Shown here: piece by piece, positions 24,836 through 35,865 of the stretch | Numbering within the stretch: position 1 is the first letter of the stretch | Layout of the letters: each line of letters opens with the position of its first letter | Assembly: GCF_002865645.1 (NCBI RefSeq) | Contig: NW_020194610.1 | Location: 1 to 64,000 of the forward strand | DNA length: 64,000 nt | Source: Hyaloscypha bicolor E | Lineage: Eukaryota; Ascomycota; Leotiomycetes; Helotiales; Hyaloscyphaceae | Direction of reading: 5' to 3' | Notes under the pieces: generated by a model | Databases searched by the model: none | Seen by the model: only the letters and a program-made list of their open reading frames with translations | What the model was told of the DNA's origin: nothing | Program-made: the position numbers and the translations under genes

Positions 24836-25899
24836 AAAGAGAGGGAGAGTTATAAATCCTATAAAAGATTACCTGGAAGAGGTATATATTTTTAATATCT
24901 AATAGTATAGTATTCTTGGTTTATTTAAGTTCTAAAATATTTAAAATAATAATTGCAAGTTATTTATAGATAAATATAGATACTTATAGGTAGTTACGGA
25001 TAGTTACGGATCCCTAAATCCCTTAATCTGACTTATAAGGCTACCCGGTACCTATAAGATACCTATAAGAGATAAAGTACTAAAGTAAATTAGCTAAGAC
25101 CTCAGGATAAGTTATATTAAGTATTCTAGATAGATTCTTATATAATAGAAGAATACTTAAGCCTTCTATAGATAATATACGAGAAATCCCTATATAAAAC
25201 TACCTATAAGTAAATATAGGCATTTATAGGTCCAAACTAATAGTATAAAAAAACTAATCTTATAACTTATTAATAGTTATTATAAAATATAAACGGACCG
25301 GAAACTACTTCCGGGAAAGGGTAATCCCTAGGCTAGTATCTATAACAGATAGCTTGATTTATAGAATTACCCGTAACTAGCTATTAAAATCCCCTTCAAA
25401 TAAGTAGGCCTTAATATAATATATTTATAAGTTTATAACTACTATCCGGGTCCTATTATATAAACCTTCTTATAGATATAGGTTCTATAGAAGTAGTACC
25501 AGAGCCCTAATCTTAAAAGTAAGCTGAGATAGTAATAAGAAAGGAAGATTAATACTTTATAGCTACTTTATAAGTAATTTATATAAGTTATTACCCAAAG
25601 ACTTGTCTATATCCAGGGAATCTACCGATTAGTATATCTGTAATTGGCCTAGTAAATATCCAAGGATATAGATATTAAGCTCTAAAACCGTAGTATTTAA
25701 TATAGTTAAGAGGTATTACCTATAGAAGGTTAATAGATCTGTAATAGCCCGAGAGAAAAGATCTAGGAGGTAAATATAGCTAATTAGATCTGTAATTAAT
25801 ACTAGCTAGTTTATATAATCCGGAATTATTACTATTATATTAGGGTCTGGGTTATTAGGTAATTTACTAATCTAGTAAATAAACTCCTGGCTATTCTCG

Positions 25900-26450
25900 C
25901 CCTTATAAACCCGTATATTAGTCTATAAGCGGAGTTGCTTGAGCTATAGCCAAATAAATAATTATTAAAAATATATAGTAATAATATTAGCCTATAAATT
26001 ATATAATATAACTAGAAGGATCTGGGTAAAGTCCCTACCGAGAATTATAGGTACTTCTCTAAAGAGAATATTATCTATTATAGATTATAAATTTACTAAG
26101 AGCTAGTAAATAACCTTAAAGTAGTATTTATACTATATTAATATCTTGTTCTAGATAATAAGATCTATAGACCGGAGGATCTATCTAAGGATACTCTATT
26201 TTATAATAGAACTTATAGATAATTTATAAAACTTAATTAGAATTTTAAACTAGAAATAAGATATATATCCGTTTAGTAGTAAGAAAGCTATAATACCCGT
26301 AAATACTATATAAAGAACTATCCGCCTCTGCCTATAAAAGTAATAGTAAAGCGCCTTATATAAGAACGTCTTACCTATATCTCCTGGCCCTTATAAGTAG
26401 AAGTGGGCTATTTGCAGATCTGATTTAATAGCTATAATAATCTCTATAAA
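25900..26450 (-). pseudogene. Helitron helicase (Pif1-like) remnant
   Basis: Minus-strand reading around Walker A (26367-26390, GPGDIGKTFLY) continues KALYYYFYRQRRIVLY.VFTGIIAFLLLNGYISY, matching the helicase pattern (GKTFLY.A....R..G..VL.VASTGIAALLLP.G.T.HS.F.IP) with scattered stop and G-to-A/C-to-T changes. Family membership is clear; nothing functional remains. Confidence 0.75.
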
Positions 26451-27849
26451 GTATAATTACTAATTAGGATTAAGCTAGGCTTATATTATAATTGCAAATA
26501 ATACCTGGTTCTTAAAAGTATATAATATAAATAAGAAACGGTACTTACTAGTCTAATTCTAGATAAAAGACAGGAGCCTATAGTCTGCAAGTAACTATTA
26601 CTAGTTCATAAGCCTACTTATAAGTAAGAAAAGGCCATAATTGTAATATGGGTTAAAAAACGGAAATAGGAAACTACTATTACGGATAAGCTAGTACTAG
26701 AAGTTATTATAGAAGTAGTACTTATACCGGTTCCAGATTACTAATAGGTCCGTAATTAGCTATTAATAAAGGCTAGTTAAGAATAATATCCATAAATTAC
26801 CTATAGGTATAAATAGGATAGCCTTATTAAAATACTAGTATTACTCCTAGTTATTCTCTATTAAGTTATAGGTAATATAGGTAGCCTGATATATTAAATA
26901 ATAGATACTCTTAATAAAATATAGATCCGTAAAGAACTATAGTCTGTAAATAACTATAAATAAGAGCCGTAAATAGTACCGCTTGCCCGAAATAGGGCTA
27001 TAGTAATATATATAGCTAATCCGGTTACCTTTACCTTACTAGTAATGTTTCTATTCCCGGGTTTTTGGAACCTATATAAACTCGGCCAGAAACTCGGAAT
27101 ATAAGTACTTCCGGCTATTCTTATATATAGTATTATACTCAAAGAAGGCTATTAGGGTTAAACGGGCATTTGCGGTCTTTATAACTAGAGCTATAGGAGA
27201 GATATTATCCGGAAAATAAACTATTTATTTACCCTCAAAATAGACTATAAGATACTAAATAGGAGAGAACTCCTAATATATAGGGAATTCGAATAGCCAC
27301 CAAATAGCCTTATATAGACTTATATAACGGATATATATATACCGGGTAATCTTATTATTTATAGCCGTAACTGCAACTATTATCCGGTCTATTCTTTTAT
27401 ATATATATTTATAAATATACTTAATTACTTATATAGATATATAAACCTCGATATTAATATATAAGCGGAACTTCTAGAGGAGGTACGGGTTATATAGAAT
27501 AACCTAGCGGTTATTACGGACAACTTCCTGGCCTGGGAAGCCTGGTTTATAGACTATAAATATTTGCCTATTATTTTAATAGTAGTATTCGGGATAGCTA
27601 TCCTTATTAATTACGGTACGGTCCGTAAAAGCCTTCGGAAACCTCTTAGAGTATACTAACGGGCTATAAGCTTCTTTATAGACCATATATAGGGCCTGTA
27701 TATAGTCTTCCCTATACGGACTATAGGATATATTACCTGTAACCAAGGCTAGGAGCTTGCCTATAGAATCCTATAACGGATCCGGTAGCTTAGTATATAT
27801 AACCTTATCTATATACTTAAGTATATTGAACTTTATAGATACTTATAGG

Positions 27850-28110
27850 AATAAGAATAAGTATAAATACGGGAGTCCTTATTTCTAATACTTAATTATA
27901 TAAATATAGCTCGTATACTATCCGAAAATATGGTTTTTTAGATCTATAAGAAGCTCTTGGACCTTAAGTCGAAATATACAAGTAATTAGATCTGGCCGGT
28001 CTATAGGTTATAAGTTATATAGCTCCTAGATAATCTCTAGCTATTACGGGTTTACTATAAAGGTAATAAAAAAGGTAGGCTTTCCAAAATAATAAATAAT
28101 AGCTATTGAG
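27850..28110 (-). pseudogene. Helitron Rep / N-terminal domain remnant
   Basis: Three ordered motifs survive on the minus strand: FGKPTFFITF (about 28048-28103), DRPDL...RLK..EL (about 27953-28008) and GLPYLYLFLFL (about 27846-27878), the last being the HUH endonuclease motif with both catalytic His codons changed to Tyr. This is consistent with RIP (CAT or CAC to TAT or TAC). Confidence 0.8.
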
Positions 28111-29294
28111 TCCTGAAAAAGCTATTATATAAACCGATTCCTGCCTGTAAAAAAGAAAGGAAGAATAAATTAATAGTCTAGATTAGCCAGTAAGATATTT
28201 TTATAGATAAGAATATTTGCTAAGCCATTATATATATCTATACGGATCTTATCTTAATATAAACGGAGCTAATTAAGGGATATAGTTTTATAGGTAATAA
28301 AAGCATTCATAATATATTACTAAAAGAGCCGGTAAGTATAAAAGAGAAAAGATACCTTATAATTACAGGTATATAAACGGAACCGGTAAAAGGGCCGCTA
28401 CTCTAAACGGGTCTGTTAACGGGTATAACGGGCATTCCATAAGGTTATCTTATAGTACTACTCATATTTACTATATAGAAAGAGGAGTATATAGTAAAGT
28501 AGTATATATACTATATAAGTAATAGCTACCTGGTAGAGTTACGGACCTTAATAGCCAGGCTTATAGACTATAAGAAGGATATTATATTAACTCTCGTCTA
28601 TAAATTTGTCCGGAAGGATTCCTGCTAGCTCTATAGCTATAGGGAGGTTCTTATAGTAATAATCTACCCCAGACTAGAGAATTAGGTATATTTGCAGGCT
28701 AAGAAGAATCCGGAAATAACCTGTTTAGCTAGCTAATTGCTTCCGGGCTGTTTTATAAATCCGTATAAAGAAATTATAATCCGTAAGTATTTTATAGAGG
28801 CTATAAAGAATTATATAATCGAGTAGCAGGCAGTACTATACCCGGAAATTCGTAATATAGTCTAGATTATAAAAAAATAACTAGATAAAGGCCGGAACTT
28901 ACTATAAGCCTGGCTCTAAGGGTCCTTAGTAGTAAAATAGCTCCCTATAGATCTGAAAGCAGTAAAGACCGTAAGAAAGGTTAGTATATATGTCTTTAGT
29001 ATAGCTTACGGATATAAAAGCAAGTATAGAGTTATATATCCTAATATTCTAATAAAAGTTACGGGCTTATGGATTATTTCCCTTAAAAAGCGCCTGTAAA
29101 AAGGGCAGAGATATTCATAACTCGTTCAAGGCCATATTTCCCCTCTTATAATAGAGTTCAAACTTTCGATCCGTATCTGCAATTACCTCTAATACCCAGT
29201 ACCTCGCTATATAATCCTCGCATTCCGTATCTATTAGACTAAGATTATGAGCGGACCGGTTCCGGAATCGCAAACAATAGCTAATAGGCAAGAT

Positions 29295-29332
29295 GGCAGA
29301 AGGAGGAGGAGGAGAAGGAGGAGGAGGAGAAG
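29295..29332. repeat. (GGA)n microsatellite
   Basis: A ggaggaggagaa-type trinucleotide tract near the right side of the Helitron region. Confidence 0.8.
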
Positions 29333-29729
29333 CCCCTACAGGCTAGCTACGGGCCGTATCTAGCTTATCGTGAGTTTAACGGATCCGTTTTCGAGGTCAA
29401 GGGTTATCCTCGTCTGTAAGAGGCCGTATCGGTCCGGTACGGGTCTGTTACGGGGCATTCAGATTAATATCTATAAGAGGAAGGCGCCTTGCAGCCCGTT
29501 TGGCCTAAAGAAGGTCAGTAACCAAGTATATAAGTTAGGGGAGCAAGAGAGAAAAGAGACCTTATATTGCAAATACGTCTTATACGGGTTCCCCTTAAGA
29601 TTTAGAGGAAACCTGCTATATTAGAAGTATTATCTGTAACCGGTATAATAGTATAATAGGGAAGAATTTATATTTGTACGATTATAGGCTAAATAAAAGA
29701 CCGAGTGACGCATGGGGAGCGGCAGAGAG

Positions 29730-29830
29730 CTTTGGTGTTCCTGGAGCGAGTAATGCATAGGGGGCTTGGGGTCAAGTTTTGGTGTTCCTCACGTGACCAG
29801 TTTTTTAACTGGTGGTCCGACCGTACGACA
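29730..29830. repeat. Copies of the TTTGGTGTTCC...CACGTGACCAG motif
   Basis: ctttggtgttcc occurs at 29730-29741 and tttggtgttcctcacgtgac at 29779-29798, followed by cag, a short aactggt inverted match and ggtggtccgaccgta. A closely related arrangement is at 32341-32412. Confidence 0.7.
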
Positions 29831-29842
29831 GTGTTATATAGA

Positions 29843-29925
29843 CGAGTTTAGGGCCGCTCCGCTAAAATTATCGCTAGCGGCCCTACGCAAGCTCCGGGGC
29901 TAGTAATAATTTTGCCCTAAACTCG
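29843..29925. repeat. 83-bp hairpin, right copy
   Basis: Outer arms cgagtttagggc (29843-29854) and gccctaaactcg (29914-29925) pair perfectly. The core is the inverted counterpart of the left hairpin, but the outermost stem bases differ (gagttt in place of gagatc) while still pairing with each other. Confidence 0.85.
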
Positions 29926-30649
29926 TCCCGAGTAATTCTTTAAAAAAATACTTCTTAATAATAAACTTTTATAAACCTTTAATAAATTATATAAGAAAGA
30001 AAATAACTTATAAATTATAAAATTATTTATAAATAAGCTAAAACTATTCTTTTAATTTATATTTTATTTATAATTTCTTTTAAATTTTAAGTTTAATTAA
30101 ATTTAATTATTATTAAAATATTATTTCAAATTATAATATAATTATATAAAAAGTCTTAATATTATTAATAATTAAATTTTAATAATATAAATACTTTAAA
30201 TAAAAACTAAAATAAATAAGTTTTAAAAATCAAAGAAAATTAATTTAAATTCCTTTTATAATTCTTTTATTAATAAATATTATATAAAGAAAGGTTTTAG
30301 TAAAAGTAATTTATTAATATTAAATAATATTTTTAATAATTTTAAAAAATAAAAGCTATTATATTATATAATAGAATTATTATTAAAAGTTAATAATTTT
30401 TTTAATATATGTTTTCTTTAATATAAGATATTTTTATTAATTTATATTAAAATAAATTTTTTATATATATAAAAGATTTTAATTAAAAGAGCTTACTAAA
30501 AACTTTATATTATTAAATATATTAAAAATATAAACTATTTTTAAAATCTTTTTAAATTAAAATATTTAAAAATATATTTTTTAATTTAAAAGTTATTTTT
30601 ATATTTTTATAAATTAATAAAATTAAATCAAATATAATTTACTTTATAT

Positions 30650-30785
30650 ATTTCTTATATTTCTTATATTTTTTATATTTTTTATTTTTTTATATTTTTT
30701 ATATTTCTTATATTTCTTATATTTCTTATATTTCTTATATTTCTTATATTTTTATATTTCTTATATTTCTTATATTTCTTATATT
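30650..30785. repeat. Tandem array of a 9-11 bp cttatattt unit
   Basis: At least twelve copies of ttatatttc or ttatatttt in a row, with small length variants. Confidence 0.85.
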
Positions 30786-31309
30786 ATTTTTTTTATATTA
30801 TATTATATTTTTAAATAATTAATTTTATAAATTCTTAAACTTTAAACTTAATATAATTTCTTTAAATTATTAAAATTACTAATTATATATTTTAATTATA
30901 TATATATAAGAAATTATATTTATAAACTTTTATTTAATATATTAAATTTAGTTTATTTTTATCTTTTTATTTCTAATATATATTAATTAAAAATTATAAA
31001 AATTATATTTATAAAGCCTTTTCTTTCTTTTTATAAATTAATAAAATAAAATTAAATATAATTTATATATTTCTTATATTTTTTATATAATATATTTTTT
31101 AATTAATTTATAATTAACTTTCTTTTATTAATTTAATTTATAAAATTCTTTTTTATATTATATTATTTATTTTTAATTAATTAACTTTATAAATTCTTAA
31201 ACTTTAAACTTAATATAATTTCTTTTAATTATATATATATAAAGAATTATATTTATAATCTTATATTTAATATATTAATTTTATTTTAATTTTATTTATT
31301 ATTTCTAAT

Positions 31310-32065
31310 ATTATTTTTATAAAGCTTTCTTTACTTTTTCTTTTCTTTTCTATTCTTTTTTAAGCCTTATTTATATTTATAAAACTTTTTACTTTTTTTT
31401 ATAAATTACTATAATTTTTATTTATATATATAAAACTTTCTTTTTCTTTTTATAAATTCTTATAATCTTATTTATATATATAAAGCTCTTTTTCTCTTTT
31501 TATAAACTCTTTTAAGCCTTATTTATACTTATAAAGTTATCTTATAAATTATTATAGCTTTTATTTTTATTTATAAAACTTTTTCTTTTTTATAAGTTTT
31601 TTTTAAACTTTACTTATTTTTATAAATTTCTTATTACTTATATTCTTATTTATAACTTTCTCTTAATCTTTACTTATATTTATAAAGCTCTTTTTTTCTT
31701 TTTATAAATTATTATAATTCTTTTTCTTAGTTATAATTCTCTCTAAGCTATCTTATAAGCTTATAAAGTTTCTTATTTCCTTATATAAACTATTATAGCC
31801 TTTATTATTACTTATAAAGCTCTTTTTCTTTTATAAGCCTTTCAAAGCTTATTTCCCTTAAGTTTCTTATTAATTATATTTTTATTTATAATTTCTTTTT
31901 AGCTTTTACTTATATTTATAAAGCCTTTTCTTCTTTTAATAAATTATTATAGCTTTTTCTCTTACTTATAATTCCCTCTAAGCTATTTTATAAGCTTATA
32001 AAGCTTTCTCTTTCCTTATATAAACCCTTATATCCTTATTCTTATTTATAAAGCTCTCTCTTATA
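31310..32065. repeat. Degenerate satellite of about 50-bp monomers
   Basis: A recurring module ttatttatatttataaagctctttttctttttataaattattat appears roughly a dozen times with substitutions and indels. Later copies carry more C and G, suggesting less RIP. The strand asymmetry (pyrimidine-rich on the given strand) is notable. Confidence 0.7.
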
Positions 32066-32100
32066 CCCGTAGAACTTCCCTTAAGCTCGTACGGTATGTG

Positions 32101-32412
32101 ATATGCAAAAGTTTTAATGTTCCTCACGTGACTTGTATTTTTAGGGAGTCCCGAGAGCTAGCCAGAGCCTTGAGAATTCCCCCCCGAGCTTTAAAAAATC
32201 GCAATAAAAGCCCCTCGCATTCCAGAACCACTAAAATAGAGAGAAAGGTACTTGAGCTGCTTCTCTCTAATCCCCAGCTAAGCGCTAAGGATTTGGACAT
32301 AATCGCGTTCCGATGCGCGATTCCCTAGAAGGGGGCGATTCTGGTGTTCCTCACGTGACCAGTTTTTTTCCAGGAGTTCCGGGAGCCAACCGGTTAAGGG
32401 TGGTCCGAACGT
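32101..32412. other. Right edge of AT block 2 with two CACGTGAC motif copies
   Basis: atgttcctcacgtgac lies at about 32117-32132 and ctggtgttcctcacgtgacc at 32341-32360, the latter followed by ggtggtccgaacgtag as at 29811. Base composition returns to normal after about 32410. The open frame 32098-32328 between them has no family resemblance. Confidence 0.5.
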
Positions 32413-32806
32413 AGCTCAATATAAAGAAGTGAAGATGTAAATCCACGCAATCAGAAAACCTCGCGACGCACCCCTGTCAAAACCAAATCACCCTGGGAAC
32501 GCCACACACCCAAAAACGGTCTTTCGCGCCGCCTCACAGCCAATTTCCAATATTTGCCAACCCAGAGGGGCTTGCCACAAACGTGAGAAATGAGAATGCA
32601 AGGTGATTACTCTCTTGGCAGTATGCTTGGCGGGGTGTATTAAGGGCCATGATCCCACCGCTTCTGAGCAAGACCTCTGTGAATAGCAAGTGCGATTCGC
32701 ATACGAGTAACACAGTAAATATATTTTAATTAACCACGCAAAGGAAAAGAGAAAGACGACAAAGAGGTTCCAATTTGAGAGCCTTGCTTTGGGAGGGAAG
32801 ATAGAT
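32413..32806. other. Upstream region of the small secreted protein gene
   Basis: About 390 bp with no gene. It includes an AT-rich aaatatattttaatt at about 32718-32732, a possible promoter element about 80 bp before the ATG. Confidence 0.4.
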
Positions 32807-33390
32807 ATGGCAGAGTGGGGGTTTAAAACACTTTTTGCGGCCGCACTTTTGCTTGTGCTAGGACTGCGAGGAGTGGGCGTCGAGGGGAGGATCCAGTTGA
32901 CGAAGCAGCCAAGGTACTTGGTTCCTCCCTCTCCATCCTCCATCCTCCATCCCCCCAATCGATCTCCAGCTCCCCACTTCCCCTTTCCCGCACAACCCCT
33001 CCTCATCCCAGCAGCATTTCATCTAACCGTCCGTCAGCAGACTAGCGATACTCTTCGCCGGGCCCGAGTTCTCGGGAAACTACTTTTCTGTCGAGGGGTT
33101 CTTTGGAAGCTGTTACAACGTGCTGAAAGACGGCGGCGTGGGCTCCATCACCCTCGAATCTGGGACAGGCCATTGTGAAGTCTGGGGCGTGGCAGGATGT
33201 GGTGACGGTGGCGATGGTATGTCTACCCCCTCGTTTCCTCCCCAAACAAAGAGGACATTGAGAGAGGACAAATTTTGGAGTATGAGAGATTTAGGCAGGG
33301 CTAACAAGAAACAGGGAAGGATAGACCGAAAACGGTCTTCCAGGCTACGCCGACGCTTATTTGGAACCGGAGAGCGAGGACGAAGGATGA
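32807..33390 (+). CDS. Small secreted protein (candidate effector)
   Basis: Predicted 109 aa from three exons: 32807-32913, 33041-33216 and 33344-33390. Both introns are 127 nt, with GTAC/CAG and GTATGT/CAG ends and ctaac branch points. The first about 27 residues form a signal peptide (MAEWGFKTLFAAALLLVLGLRG..). The mature part reads on through LAILFAGPEFSGNYFSVEGFFGSCYNVL and GHCEVWGVAGCGDGGDGYADAY to an acidic C-terminus. It is Gly-rich with three Cys in the mature part. I recognise no family. The model is supported by the signal peptide and by reading frame across both introns. Its position about 400 bp from a repeat block is typical of fast-evolving secreted genes. Transcript evidence would settle the exons. 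Confidence 0.65.
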
Positions 33391-33766
33391 GGTGAAGAGG
33401 GAGGGGGGTGGTGTGAAGAGTATTCGTTGTTTTGAGAAGATTGCTAGCGAGGGCAAGATAAAGTTACAATGAATGGACACGATATATCGAAATGGAAATT
33501 TACTTTTCAAGACGCAAAGAATCGAGGGACGATTTATGCACGGTAAGAGATGCGAGGGGAACAGGTATGTGAAAATCATGATATGATTATGGTTCCTATG
33601 GCAAATGCCAGCAAAAAGTGGAGCAGAGCTCATTACGACAAAGTGGTATCTTCTGTTTCATTCCTGTCCTCCCCTCCCGATTCATTCGGGGTATTATCAA
33701 CGCAGAGAGAAAAGTTCTCCTATCCTATGCTATCATATCCCATCCCATCCCAACTAATTACCGCCC
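33391..33766. other. Convergent intergenic stretch
   Basis: About 375 bp between the 3' ends of the secreted protein gene and the peptide transporter. Contains a tatcctatgctatcatatcccatcccatcc-type degenerate repeat (about 33720-33750). No gene seen. Confidence 0.5.
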
Positions 33767-35753
33767 TTAACCAGCATGAGCCGTCGCCTCAGCGTGATCC
33801 AAATGCTTCTCTTCACTCAATACCTTCGTCGGCGTCTCTTCATCGACCTCCCGGCCCAGATGGCCATCAGGCAACATATTCAGATGGTCCTCCTCCTTGT
33901 CTAGGTCTCTATACTGGAACCAGAAGATCGTGCCGCCGATAGCTGAGAGGACGCCCATAACGCCATAGTTCCACACCAACAGCGGATCCGCAGACAACGA
34001 GACGAAGGCTTCGCCGATGGCGGCGGAAAGGGCGGACTGGAAGAGGAACATGGACATCACGAGAGATCGCATGTTCTTCGGTGCCTTGGAGAACGCGTAC
34101 TCGAGACCGGTGATGGAGGCGAGGATCTCGGAGATGGCGATCAGGACGTAGGCGCCGGTTTGGGCCCAAACGTTGATGTCAACTGGTGCGCAGGGCGTCA
34201 CGCCGTCGGCGAGGTAGCCCGAGGCGTTGTGGCCGCACTCTGACTTTTTGTAGATGTAAGCCTGGATGACGGCCGCCCAGACCATGGCCATGGCGCCGGT
34301 GTAGAAGCCCCAAGTGATCTTCTTGATTGGCGTGAATTGGATCTTCATCTTTCGGAGCCAGGGCCAGAGGAAGAGGTCGCAAATCGGGATCAGGATGATG
34401 AGCGCGAAGGGGTCGAGGTTCGAGAGGACGTCGTTGGGGAGCCCATTGAGCTTCATGACGGCGGCTTGCGAGACCAGGTTGTTGTTCAGCTGGTTATAGG
34501 TGAGCCAGTAGAGGGGGAACCAAAGGAAGACAGAACAAGCGTTGAAGCCGCGGCGAACTTCGTCGACCCAGGCATCGTCGAAGGTCATCCACTGTGGGCG
34601 AGTTGCAGGATCGAATTTGGAGGGCTTAACGTTCTCCCAGAATGTGCCGTCGTGCAGGTGCTTGTAGGTCGTGACGGGGTTGAAGTGCCAGCGGCCTTTA
34701 TTGCCAAGAAGGAAGAGGTGGCTTGCTTTGCCGAGAACGGATCCGGCGGGTGGTGTACGGATGTACCTGTTGCGACCCCAGAGGACGACGAGGGGGCAGG
34801 CACACAGCAGAACGGTGGGGAGGAGGAAGGCAAGCCAGAAGCCAACCCATTTCTCGGCATACACCATTCCAATCTGGCCAACCAGGGCGCCGATGTTGAT
34901 GAACAGGTAGAAGTAGTGGTAAACTCGGGATTGCGTGACTGTAGGATCAACAATGACGCGCTCGCCAGACGGGAGGTCGCGAGTGATCATCTTGGTTAGG
35001 GGCAATTGCTCGGCAATCAAGGGGGAGATGTTGGACTTGAAGGCACCCGTGCCAATGCCCATAATGATCAAGCCAATCACAAAGCAAGCAAGAGAGTTGC
35101 TCGAGTGGACGATGACAGTCGGTATAGCAGAAACAGTCAGGATGATGTGGCCGGTGATGGCAATGGCAAGTGCCCAGCAAATCGTTTTGTACCGTCCAAG
35201 ATACGCGTCTGCAACCCATGCACCGAAGAGGGGCATAACGTAGACCCAGAACTGATTGAAAGTTCCAATACCAGTTGAAGCTCGCTGGCCGAAATTCAGG
35301 GCCCCGGATTGGCCATCATGACCGGCTCCAGTGCGAGAGCCCTTCGGGAGTGGTTGTTGGATGTAGTTGGTGACTGGCAATTGTCAGCGACAGGTTGTCT
35401 GTCACAATGGACTTTAACTTACAAACTACCGTAGTTCCATAGTACGAGAATCGTTCACACAACTCTACGAAGGCGAGAGCGAATGCCTTCCACGGAACGT
35501 GGCCAGGTACTCGACGAAGCGAATGCAACTCTTCTTCAGTTGGGAATTCGCCGGTCTCAGTGTCGTAGTAGCCAGTGGCATCTTTTCCTCCATGTTTAGC
35601 ACGATGGGGAAGCTCAGTCGGTTGTCCTTCGTACACCATAGGAAGGGTCGTGGCGTGGTCAGAAGCCGGGCCCTCGTGTCTAAAGTCGGGGCCTTGAGCA
35701 AGAGATGGGTCAAGCTTTGCGCCTGCGGCGGCGTCGTCAATGTTGGTAGGCAT
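33767..35753 (-). CDS. PTR2: Proton-coupled di/tripeptide transporter, PTR2/POT family
   Basis: Predicted 645 aa from two exons (35753-35423 and 35373-33767). The 49-nt intron (GTAAGT, gctgac, CAG) joins ERFSYYGTTVV to FTNYIQQPLPKG, a conserved POT segment. A hydrophilic N-terminus of about 85 residues precedes about 12 membrane helices. Visible family motifs are VELCERFSYYG (helix 1, the ExxER-type region), the PTR2 signature GIGTGAFKSNISPLIAEQ, and YLFINIGALVGQ. The later helices have WNYGVMGVLSAIGGTIFWFQYRDLD. The family imports small peptides with protons at the plasma membrane. The C-terminal tail is acidic and Lys-rich (EEDHLNMLPDG onward), possibly a ubiquitination region. It is a full-length fungal PTR2. 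Confidence 0.95.
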
Positions 35754-35856
35754 TGTCCCAGCTTGGATGAAGGTTGAAGTGGGCGATGGAAAGGAGTGGG
35801 GAGGGGAAGCTGCGTGTTACGCTGTGTCGTATATTTGGGGTGGGTCATGCGTCGAG

Positions 35857-35865
35857 CTTTATATG
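35857..35865 (-). promoter_or_regulatory. Probable TATA box of the PTR2 gene
   Basis: The minus strand reads atataaag about 105 bp upstream of the PTR2 ATG. Position and sequence fit a TATA element; not otherwise proven. Confidence 0.4.

Larger units (their letters stand above)
23788..29842 (-). mobile_element. Degenerate Helitron (rolling-circle transposon) region
   Basis: Moderately AT-rich and full of stops, but the minus strand keeps the order of a fungal RepHel protein. At about 28048-28103 it reads AIIYYFGKPTFFITF.VNP (Helitron-like N domain). At about 27953-28008 it reads DRPDLITCIFRLKVQELL. At 27858-27878 it reads GLPYLYL, the place of the HUH motif (GLPHxH) with both His turned to Tyr. 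At 26367-26390 it reads GPGDIGKTFLY, the helicase Walker A. Helitrons move by rolling-circle replication with Rep endonuclease plus Pif1-like helicase. I could not define the termini, so the boundaries are set by the two 83-bp hairpins and are provisional. Confidence 0.75.
29926..32100. other. Second AT block: low-complexity and satellite DNA, no gene
   Basis: About 2.2 kb of AT/TTTATA-type sequence. It includes a cttatattt-type array, a duplicated segment (tataaattcttaaactttaa at about 30824 and again at about 31188) and a degenerate satellite (31310-32065). No open frame of note. Confidence 0.75.

Noticed and set aside
29370..29624. 84-codon plus-strand frame
   Set aside because: Lies within the Helitron relic on the opposite strand and resembles no family.
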